In this document: positions 57,617-64,000 of the stretch, piece by piece | Layout: each line of letters starts with the position of its first letter | Numbering within the stretch: the stretch's first letter is position 1 | Assembly: GCF_900095305.1 (NCBI RefSeq) | Contig: NZ_FMDO01000044.1 | Span: 62,001-126,000 of the forward strand | Length of the DNA: 64,000 nucleotides | Source of the DNA: Proteiniborus sp. DW1 | Lineage (GTDB): Bacteria; Bacillota; Clostridia; Tissierellales; Proteiniboraceae | Direction of reading: 5' to 3' | Notes under the pieces: model-generated | What the model was told of the DNA's origin: nothing | The model's input: the letters and a program-made list of their open reading frames with translations, nothing else | Databases searched by the model: none | Position numbers and translations under genes: made by a program

Positions 57617-58224
57617 TAGTCTAGCATATCTTTATCAAGTTTTTCCATCTCTTTGCTTCCCAACATTCCATGTAAAAAACTATAAGTTGTATTTATCTTT
57701 TCTTCATAGTCATTCTTTCTATCTATTAATTCTCTTAGTTTGTTTCTTAACTCTTCTATTTCTGCGCTAAGTGGTTCGAGGCTTCCTTCCCATTCTGCTA
57801 ATTTCTTATATGCAAGCTTAATAGTCGCTTTTATCAGATTAAGATTTGCTTCCCTTATTTCCTTAGGAAGCATTTCAAGTTCAAATGTTAAATTATCTAT
57901 TTCATCATTTAGCGTATATATATCCTGCTGGTACTCTCCTAACAACTCTGTACCTTCTTTTAATTGATTATTGTTTAATTCATCAGAAAGCATTATTATT
58001 TTATTCATTACTCTCTTTTTATCTCTATTCTTTTCTTTAAGCTGTGCTTCTGCTAGTCTTTGCTTTTCAAGTAGAGCTTCTAGTTCTTTTCTGGCATTAT
58101 TAATAAGCTTGTCTCCAGCATCTCCAAAAAGCTTTAACCAAGTAGCATCCTTTATTAAAATAGGAATTCTGTTTTTAGCAATTATATCCTTTTCAATATC
58201 TATCTGAAAGTTCTTTGAAAACAT
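57616..58224 (-). CDS. Cytoplasmic coiled-coil protein of unknown function
   Basis: A 202-residue protein without signal or membrane segment. Residues about 38-175 are a nearly continuous coiled coil (ARKELEALLEKQRLAEAQLK, LSAEIEELRNKLRELIDRKN). The N-terminus has a short globular part with DATWLKLFGDAGD. I recognise no family. GAGGATT precedes the ATG. It is a single unit with its own terminator. Confidence 0.65.
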   Translation of the reverse strand: MFSKNFQIDIEKDIIAKNRIPILIKDATWLKLFGDAGDKLINNARKELEALLEKQRLAEAQLKEKNRDKKRVMNKIIMLSDELNNNQLKEGTELLGEYQQDIYTLNDEIDNLTFELEMLPKEIREANLNLIKATIKLAYKKLAEWEGSLEPLSAEIEELRNKLRELIDRKNDYEEKINTTYSFLHGMLGSKEMEKLDKDMLD

Positions 58225-58333
58225 AAAATCCTCTCCCCAATATATATCTTACGCAAAATACAATATATTTTGTATAGGTTTTTATTACTAACTTAGTTAA
58301 TAGTTCTATAATTTATTATATCATTTAAAATGC

Positions 58334-58368
58334 AAAAAAAATAGGCATCTAGTTACTAGACACCTATT
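58334..58368 (-). terminator. Terminator of the oxidoreductase gene
   Basis: AATAGG-TCTAG arms pair around a small internal loop, and eight T follow on the minus strand, about nine bases after the stop codon. Confidence 0.75.
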
Positions 58369-58376
58369 CAAAAATT

Positions 58377-59333
58377 CTATTCTCTATGAAGAAGCTTTTC
58401 AATTACCTTTTGAGCTTCATATCCTTCTTTAAAAGTAACTAAATTAGCCTTCTCCCCATTCATTGCCTTGAAAAATTCATCAAGCAGCTCTACTAAATGA
58501 TCATTGTCCACTAATTCTAGCTTTTCCTTTTTACTATCTTTGTTTGATATCCATAGTTCTCTCCAGTTAACAAGAGAAATAGTTCCCTCTGTTCCGTAAA
58601 TAGTAAATGATAAGTCTTCCTTCATTCCGACACTGCTTAAGCCATTAAATAATACAGGAATATTGTTTTTTAGATTAGCTCTAGCTATAATTCCTATTTC
58701 GGACATAGTAGGATCTTCAGGGTACTCTATAAAGGAAGTTATATCAGACATTTCTCCAAATAATCTGTTTATCATTTGAACAAAATGTGTAAAGACCTCT
58801 CTAACAAAGCCGCCTTGCTCTCTAGATGCTATCCAATTATTTTGCTGCCATAACCTTGGCCAATATGTAAAATACCCATGGAGTTCAACTCTTAATAAAT
58901 CTCCAATAGCCCCTTCTTCAAGTAGAGAATTCATTTTTTTGAATGCTGAAGTGTAGACAGTCGGAAAATTCATTGCATTAATTACCTTATTTTTTTCTAC
59001 TCCCTCATACATTTCTCTAGCTTCTTCTGATGAGTTTGCTAAGGGCTTTTCACATAGAAAATGTTTATTGGATTTAATTATGTCCATAGCTATTGGATGG
59101 TGATACTTAGGCGGTACTGCTAAGTATATAATGTCAATATCCTTGTCCTCTAATAGTTCATTATAAGATTTTACAGTAATTAAATTATATTTACTAGACA
59201 TTTCTTCAAGTCGCTCAGTGTTAACATCATAAATTCCTTTAATAACTCCTTGAGGATGTCTTTTTATTGCATTTATTAATCTTTCACCTACTACTCCTGC
59301 ACCAATTATTCCAATATTCATTGTTTTGTTCAT
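58377..59333 (-). CDS. Gfo/Idh/MocA family oxidoreductase
   Basis: The 318-residue NAD(P)-dependent dehydrogenase has the Rossmann motif IGIIGAGVVGERLINAI near residue 8, the family motif CEKPLANSSEEA with Lys near residue 95, and the C-terminal alpha/beta substrate domain with FTHFVQMINRLFG, where the His is expected at the active site. Substrates in this family are mostly sugars or inositols; this one cannot be told. It stands alone with no sugar genes beside it. Confidence 0.88.
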   Translation of the reverse strand: MNKTMNIGIIGAGVVGERLINAIKRHPQGVIKGIYDVNTERLEEMSSKYNLITVKSYNELLEDKDIDIIYLAVPPKYHHPIAMDIIKSNKHFLCEKPLANSSEEAREMYEGVEKNKVINAMNFPTVYTSAFKKMNSLLEEGAIGDLLRVELHGYFTYWPRLWQQNNWIASREQGGFVREVFTHFVQMINRLFGEMSDITSFIEYPEDPTMSEIGIIARANLKNNIPVLFNGLSSVGMKEDLSFTIYGTEGTISLVNWRELWISNKDSKKEKLELVDNDHLVELLDEFFKAMNGEKANLVTFKEGYEAQKVIEKLLHRE

Positions 59334-59598
59334 TTGCTCACGCTCCCTTTATTTCAATAGATGGCTCAACGCTATTTCAAATGTATCACTATGAAATTAG
59401 GGTGTCAAGAAAATCAATGGGTCATATCTAAGTTTTTTTATGAAAAAAATTAGATATACTCTTCCCAATAAGTCCAATTATAGAACTGATTCCAATTGAG
59501 ATCAAAAAAATTAAAAAATATCTTTTGAACTCACCTGTGTATATTTTAGTGTGCACTTCACTTCTAAAATATTCAGCTACATGGATATTATGCCTTTT

Positions 59599-60147
59599 CT
59601 ATTTATTTCTAAACTCATTATCGATCTGCTGCTTTAATATTTTGAAATCTAATTCTGGTAATTTTTTTTCAACTGATATTTCAAAATTACTTAAACCTGG
59701 ATACGCATGATTTACTATTTTCCAACTTCCCTCATGTTTGTTTAGCTCAAAAGTATTTTCTCCATAGCTAACAAAAGGAGGATAGGCTTGATGTTCATCT
59801 ATTTCTATTTTAACTATCACTTTAGCACTTTCACCATTAATATCAACCGTTTTATAGCTGAAAGTTAATGGAAAAGCCTTCTTTTCTACATAAGCATATC
59901 CTTTCTCATCAATGTATTTTCTTCGAATAGTTAGTGCTTTTAGTGCTACTACTTTGTTCTGATTTTGTATTTTTGTCATATCTAAATATGGTGTTATATC
60001 TTTATATTCCATTTCTAAATATGATTTATATTGAGTGTTATAAAATGATTCAATTGTATTTTTTATTAGAACAACATCTGATTTCATTTGATAATTGCAC
60101 GAAGGTAAGAGTAGTAAAGCAACTAAAAGTGTTAGAAGTTTTTTCAT
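59599..60147 (-). CDS. Putative lipoprotein of unknown function
   Basis: A 182-residue protein with signal peptide and lipobox LPSC (Cys16 from the ATG at 60147). GGGGGA lies eight bases before this ATG; a GTG at 60162 falls on that site. The mature part looks like an NTF2-like or similar alpha+beta domain (NTIESFYNTQYKSYLEMEY, AKVIVKIEIDEHQ, GSWKIVNHAYPG). Just upstream is the remnant of an amidase gene. Amidase_6 proteins often carry a similar N-terminal domain, so the two may be related, but that is inference. Confidence 0.65.
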   Translation of the reverse strand: MKKLLTLLVALLLLPSCNYQMKSDVVLIKNTIESFYNTQYKSYLEMEYKDITPYLDMTKIQNQNKVVALKALTIRRKYIDEKGYAYVEKKAFPLTFSYKTVDINGESAKVIVKIEIDEHQAYPPFVSYGENTFELNKHEGSWKIVNHAYPGLSNFEISVEKKLPELDFKILKQQIDNEFRNK

Positions 60148-60171
60148 AAACTTTTCCCCCACATCTTCTTA

Positions 60172-60777
60172 CTACAGTATTTCCCTAAAATAACTTGGGT
60201 TAAAATACCTTTTAGAACCAATATAACCCGAAAAATAACGATATCCATTCGAACTATGCTGAGCAAACTTTAATGCACCCTTATCTACCAATATAACTGT
60301 ATGATCATAATCTCCATCAGTATCAAAATCTATTTGCATAATCCCACCTCCATTTAAGGAGTTTACACTACTAACTATAAAAGATTTAGTTTTTTTATCC
60401 TCTTCTTTTTTTAGCAATTTATCTGCCTTTATTAAAACTTCCTCTGCTTCGCTATATTCTCCGTTTAATATAAGTGTTGATGCATATTTTAGCAGGCTTT
60501 AAGCATATCTTTTTGTTTCACTTAACTGCCTGTCTATTTCACAGACTGCTTCTGCATACTTTTTTGCATTTTCTTTATCTTTTAAAATGAAGATATTCTA
60601 AATCTACATCTAGTTTTTGAGATAGGTATTTTAATAAATCAATACTTGGACTTGCTTTGCCATTTTCAATATAACTTAACTGTGCCTTTGAAACATATTC
60701 TCCACCTAGCTCACTAAGAAACATGCTTCTCTCTTTTCTTAGTTTCTGTATTTTTCCCCTATTGTTAATACTTCCAT
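60172..60777 (-). pseudogene. Chimeric pseudogene: XRE/TPR regulator fused to an amidase tail
   Basis: From an ATG at 60777 the frame gives MEVLTIGEK. A one-base frameshift near 60750 is needed to continue into the XRE helix-turn-helix (IQKLRKERSMFLSELGGEYV, then SKAQLSYIENGKASPSIDLL). A second shift near 60590 leads into TPR-like sequence (NAKKYAEAVCEIDRQLSE), an in-frame TAA lies at 60499-60501, and the frame continues through GEYSEAEEVLIKADKLL. Near 60350 it changes without interruption into the end of an Amidase_6 domain (DYDHTVILVDKGALKFAQHS, then KRYFNPSYF). Two genes have thus been joined by a deletion and then decayed. Confidence 0.75.
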
Positions 60778-61017
60778 GTCTTTTCTTCGTTCATTATTTG
60801 TTTTTTATATTTAACATTCTATTTAACTATATTGTAATGCTACTGCCGTTACTTGTCAATATTGTTTAAATAATACTATTATACCATTCTAGCCCAAATT
60901 CACACTTCTGCCATATCACTTAACTCTGATTATTAAAGGTTTTTACAAATAGCCTTTTTGGAATTAACTAGAGGAATAGTTCTGGTTAGAAATTCATTAA
61001 TTAAGACTTTAGGTACA

Positions 61018-61065
61018 GAAAAGGCTACTCACTATAAAAATAAATCTACAGTAAGTAGCCTTTTT
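61018..61065 (-). terminator. Terminator of the class II aldolase gene
   Basis: AAAAGGCTACT pairs with AGTAGCCTTTT, with further pairing inside (CACT/AGTA region), five bases beyond the stop codon; CTTTTCTG follows on the minus strand. Confidence 0.78.
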
Positions 61066-61070
61066 CTTTT

Positions 61071-61715
61071 TTATTTCTTCTGCCCGTAAGTCTTAAATTT
61101 CTCTAACATTAAAGTCATTTCTTCTTCGGGAAGTATAACAGGTTCTCCTATACATTTTGTTCTATAGTATAATTCTGCACAATACTCTATTTCTTCTGTT
61201 ATATTAAATGCATTTAGTAAATCATTGGCGCCTGCTAAAAGTCCATGGTTTGCAAGTAATACAGCCTTTCTGTTCTTCATAGCTTCAAAAGCATTTTCAG
61301 CTAAATCTTTGGTTCCATAAGTAGCATATTTGGCACATCTGACATCTAATCCTGCCAAGGCTACCATATAGTGAACTGGTGGCAATGCCCAATTTAGACA
61401 CGCAAGTGTAGTAGCGTACATAGTGTGAGTATGTATGATAGCATCTATATCAGTTCTTCTTTCATAAAAAACTCTGTGCATCTCAACTTCACTTGAAGGC
61501 TCTTTATCTCCGTCTACCCGTTCTCCCTTTATATTCAACACAACTACATCCTCAGGCTTTATCTGGAAATAGTCTATACCTGATGGGCTTATGGCAAATA
61601 GTCCTTCTTTTCTATTAAATATACTTAGATTGCCCCCAGTACCCTTTGTAAGTCCACTTGTAACAAGCTTTTTACCGTATTCAACTATTTGCTCTCTTTC
61701 TGTCTTCATTAACAT
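61071..61715 (-). CDS. fucA: Class II aldolase, L-fuculose-phosphate aldolase type
   Basis: The 214-residue zinc aldolase has SGLTKGTGGNLSIF, the phosphate-site ISPSGIDY, the acidic SSEVEMHRVFYERR with the catalytic Glu, and the zinc ligands HTHT and ANHGLLA. Members split sugar 1-phosphates to DHAP and an aldehyde. No other fucose gene is near. Instead it lies 36 bases after a methionine-gamma-lyase-like gene, so its substrate may be another one, such as methylthioribulose phosphate or a similar salvage intermediate. That is inference. Confidence 0.85.
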   Translation of the reverse strand: MLMKTEREQIVEYGKKLVTSGLTKGTGGNLSIFNRKEGLFAISPSGIDYFQIKPEDVVVLNIKGERVDGDKEPSSEVEMHRVFYERRTDIDAIIHTHTMYATTLACLNWALPPVHYMVALAGLDVRCAKYATYGTKDLAENAFEAMKNRKAVLLANHGLLAGANDLLNAFNITEEIEYCAELYYRTKCIGEPVILPEEEMTLMLEKFKTYGQKK

Positions 61716-61750
61716 GTAAACATCAGTCCTCTCCTTTGTAAAATCATATT

Positions 61751-62935
61751 CTAAAAACTCAATGCACTGTCCAAATCTTCAATTATATCTTGAACACCTT
61801 CTAGTCCTACAGATATTCTTATCATGCTTTCAGTTAGTCCAAACTTAGCTAATTCTTCCTTTGGATATCCTCTATGTGTCATTGCCGCAGGAAGTTCTAT
61901 TAGAGTCTCACAGTCCCCAAGACTAACTGCAAGTTGTGCTAGTTTTACTGAGTTAACAACCTTTTTAGCATCTTCTAAGTTGCCTTTTACCTCAAAGCTT
62001 ATCATAGCACCGAATCCACTCATTTGCTCTTTAGCTATTTCATGCCCCTTGAAATCCTCAAGACCAGGGTAGTAGACTTCTTTTACATTTGGATGACTTT
62101 TTAAAAATTTAGCTACTGCCATTGCATTTTTTTCGTGTTCTTTCATTCTTACTCCAAGTGTTTTAAGACCTCTAAGCAGAAGCCAAGCATTAAAAGGACT
62201 CATAACACCGCCAAATTCACACATATAATCAAATTTGAGGGATTGGATATAATCTTCATCCTTAGAAACTGCAACTCCCCCAACTACATCTCCATGACCA
62301 CAAATGTATTTAGTAGCACTATGAACTACTACATCTGCTCCCAGTGTTAATGGTCTTTGGAAGTATGGTGTTGCAAAAGTGTTATCAATAACTACTTTTA
62401 CTCCCTTTTCCTTTGCTATACTTGCAATTTTCTTGATATCTAAAATCATAAGGTTTGGATTAGAAGGAGTTTCGAAATAAATAACCTTTGTATTCTCATC
62501 AATTAACTCAGATAATTTATCAGTATCACTTAAATCAGCAATTTTATAGCTTACATTGTACTGCGGGAGAACATGGGTGACCACATTGTAACTAGAACCA
62601 TAAAGTGTCTTATTTACTATAACATTGTCGCCTGGCTTAAGAAGTGAAAATAATACTGAACTTATAGCTGCCATACCAGAAGCAAAAGCAACTGCACCTT
62701 TTCCTTCTTCTAATGCTGTCATTCTATTCTCAAAAAGTCTTAGAGTAGGATTATTTCCTCTAGTATATACATAGTCATCACTTTCAAAGGACATAACCTT
62801 TTCAACATGTTCAATATTATCAAATACAAAGGTAGACGTCTGATAAATAGGTGGATTTAATGCGTTATTTGCATTTTTCCCTCCTCCTGCATGTATTGCC
62901 ATAGTTTCAAAACTGTGTTTTTTATTTTTGTCCAT
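61751..62935 (-). CDS. Trans-sulfuration PLP enzyme, methionine gamma-lyase-like
   Basis: The 394-residue protein is of the Cys/Met metabolism PLP family. The PLP lysine is in HSATKY, the cofactor is held by YTRGNNPT and ASGMAAISSV, and the active-site Tyr is in TLYGSSYN. Well-known methionine gamma-lyases have Cys after this Tyr-Gly; here it is Ser, and the Lys-Asp pair before VMSP is also not conserved (MCEFGGVMSP). Cystathionine gamma-lyase or homocysteine/cysteine lyase activity is thus possible. I chose the ATG at 62935 behind GAGGAG. The aldolase gene follows at 36 bases. Confidence 0.83.
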   Translation of the reverse strand: MDKNKKHSFETMAIHAGGGKNANNALNPPIYQTSTFVFDNIEHVEKVMSFESDDYVYTRGNNPTLRLFENRMTALEEGKGAVAFASGMAAISSVLFSLLKPGDNVIVNKTLYGSSYNVVTHVLPQYNVSYKIADLSDTDKLSELIDENTKVIYFETPSNPNLMILDIKKIASIAKEKGVKVVIDNTFATPYFQRPLTLGADVVVHSATKYICGHGDVVGGVAVSKDEDYIQSLKFDYMCEFGGVMSPFNAWLLLRGLKTLGVRMKEHEKNAMAVAKFLKSHPNVKEVYYPGLEDFKGHEIAKEQMSGFGAMISFEVKGNLEDAKKVVNSVKLAQLAVSLGDCETLIELPAAMTHRGYPKEELAKFGLTESMIRISVGLEGVQDIIEDLDSALSF

Positions 62936-63130
62936 TAACTGCACTCCTCTCTTTTTCTTATATTTTATGAAAACATGAACTTATGAATCTAAGCTCTATA
63001 TCTTCTAGCGCCCTGATATTTTTTTCACTGCCAATAATAGTCACCAACAGTTTGATACTAAATACTAAACTTAAGACATTGGTATTATTTTATCTTATGT
63101 TTACTATTCAGTATCTCTTGTTTAATAAGC

Positions 63131-63147
63131 CGGGGGAAAATCCCCCG
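63131..63147 (-). terminator. Hairpin after the S-component gene
   Basis: CGGGGGA and TCCCCCG pair around a 3-base loop, nine bases beyond the stop codon. No long T-run follows on the minus strand (GCTTATT), so it may stop transcription only in part. Confidence 0.6.
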
Positions 63148-63156
63148 ACTATGTTA

Positions 63157-63951
63157 TTATTGCATAAAGCTACCAATGAATGTTGCTACTACGCCTATTC
63201 CTGCTACAAGAACCACACTCATTCCCTCTGCTACACTACTAGCAAAACTGAAAGCTTCTTGTCCAGCTCCTAGAGCTACTACAAATCCGCCTATCATCCC
63301 AAATCCTATTCCTAATACCATAATTATTGAACCGATTCTAGCTCTTCCACCAGTTTGTGGTAAATCTTCTTCTGGCATAATATCTGTCCATAGAAGATCC
63401 CATTTTTTAATTCTAGGATATAATACTAATAATAAAGGTATCCCAAGAATAATTGATGGCACTAAGTTATTCATAGATATTATTGCACCTAGTGCTGCAA
63501 ATGGAACCATACCAAGTAGTTCAAGTCCCCAACCTATTACTAGTGCACATGATAATGCTCCTCCTAATGCTGCTACTATAAATGCTACAACTTTTCTACC
63601 TGATTTAAGATTTGGTTCTGCATCCTCTTTGTCAACTATCCCAAGATTCTGCCATATCTTATATGGCACATATGCAAACATAAAGTTACCAAAGAATCCA
63701 AAAATACTTCCTACTCCTAGTGAGCCAAAGAAATCTCCTATTAGATTTCCAATAGCTGAGCCCCATGCTCCTGCAGGTCCAAATAATAGACCAAATACTA
63801 TAGGAAGCGCACTTGCAGGTCTAACCTCTGTAATCCCGGGAATTAAAACAATTGCTTTAAAAGGTATTAACAATGCTGCATAAAGTCCAGCACATAACGC
63901 TACTAAAACTACCATTTTAGTTGACTTCCACATTTTAAATACTTCTTTCAC
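63157..63951 (-). CDS. ECF-type/QueT-like transporter membrane protein
   Basis: The 264-residue protein has six to seven hydrophobic helices and the segment ITEVRPASALPIVFGLLFGP followed by GNLIGDFFG. This resembles substrate-binding (S) components of energy-coupling factor transporters, the QueT group in particular. No ATPase or T component is in the window, which is usual for group II ECF systems. The substrate is not known. The start is a GTG at 63951 behind GGGGG; the upstream leader is cut by the window edge. It is transcribed toward the PLP enzyme, with a hairpin between. Confidence 0.75.
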   Translation of the reverse strand: MKEVFKMWKSTKMVVLVALCAGLYAALLIPFKAIVLIPGITEVRPASALPIVFGLLFGPAGAWGSAIGNLIGDFFGSLGVGSIFGFFGNFMFAYVPYKIWQNLGIVDKEDAEPNLKSGRKVVAFIVAALGGALSCALVIGWGLELLGMVPFAALGAIISMNNLVPSIILGIPLLLVLYPRIKKWDLLWTDIMPEEDLPQTGGRARIGSIIMVLGIGFGMIGGFVVALGAGQEAFSFASSVAEGMSVVLVAGIGVVATFIGSFMQ

Positions 63952-64000
63952 AACAAAATCCCCCTTTTTTTATTAAAGTTCAATAATTGCATTTTTGCAG

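Noticed and set aside
62983-63110. Short minus-strand frame (LVTIIGSEKNIRALEDIEL) before the PLP enzyme
   Set aside because: The peptide looks plausible, but there is no ATG/GTG with a ribosome site and stops lie close upstream; chance or a small remnant cannot be told apart.
63952-64000. preQ1 riboswitch before the QueT-like gene
   Set aside because: The leader is cut by the window edge, and the visible bases do not show the preQ1-I pseudoknot sequence.

Overview
The window reads as chromosomal DNA of a low-GC, single-membrane, anaerobic Bacillota, most likely a member of the Clostridia (a Tissierellales-like relative fits, but that is inference). The grounds are AT-rich DNA with strong Shine-Dalgarno sites; a one-polypeptide pyruvate:ferredoxin oxidoreductase; HPr kinase directly after uvrC; the order acpS, YdcC-type lipoprotein, alr, endoAI, endoA known from Bacillus and Clostridia; a LexA box of the Gram-positive type; and many secreted cell-wall enzymes with Gram-positive signal peptides or lipoboxes. 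No rRNA, tRNA or CRISPR array was seen. Most genes lie on the minus strand.

Layout. 1-3.5 kb: a cut lipoprotein gene, an M23 peptidase, and a decayed REP-associated (RAYT) transposase between two inverted REP sequences. 3.7-11 kb: PFOR with its own promoter and a possible operator, then uvrC-hprK-PHP hydrolase. 11-16.7 kb: a membrane protein, a chemotaxis receptor, a response regulator that has lost its kinase, a tandem REP array, and a rhomboid protease. 16.8-22 kb (plus strand): a secreted amidase, a two-subunit ABC exporter and a YaiI-family protein. 22-27.7 kb: uvrB-uvrA plus a copper-amine-oxidase-like protein, behind a promoter carrying a LexA operator. 27.8-34 kb: a lipoprotein, then ftsE-ftsX-M23 hydrolase-S41 peptidase. 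34-42.3 kb: 5-FTHF cyclo-ligase, a Lon-like protease, a LysM protein, a PrcB-like protein, an ISL3 remnant, a split transketolase and a YitT protein. 42.4-52.4 kb: a cell-surface polymer locus (WecG/TagA transferase, CsaB pyruvyl transferase, two DUF4330 paralogues, GT4, O-antigen-ligase-like protein, phosphodiester glycosidase). 52.9-57 kb: endoA, endoAI, alr, YdcC-like lipoprotein and an AcpS-NnrD fusion. 57-64 kb: small hypotheticals, an oxidoreductase, a chimeric pseudogene, a class II aldolase, a methionine-gamma-lyase-like enzyme and an ECF-type S component.

The genes group into central fermentation and carbon control (PFOR, HPrK, transketolase), nucleotide excision repair under SOS control (uvrB-uvrA here, uvrC apart), FtsEX-driven wall hydrolysis, and surface polymer assembly with pyruvylation.

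The most unusual content is in the spaces between genes: (1) a REP family with core CCGTCCCC whose outer arms differ between sites yet stay complementary, with the arm word copied in tandem inside; (2) an ISL3 remnant sitting, with an 8-bp target duplication, exactly in the loop of the transketolase terminator hairpin; (3) a roughly 130-bp interspersed repeat, two of whose three copies abut the T-run of an intrinsic terminator; (4) several deletion scars (kinase remnant, XRE/TPR-amidase chimera, RAYT remnant); and (5) an AcpS-NnrD fusion lacking the NnrE epimerase domain.
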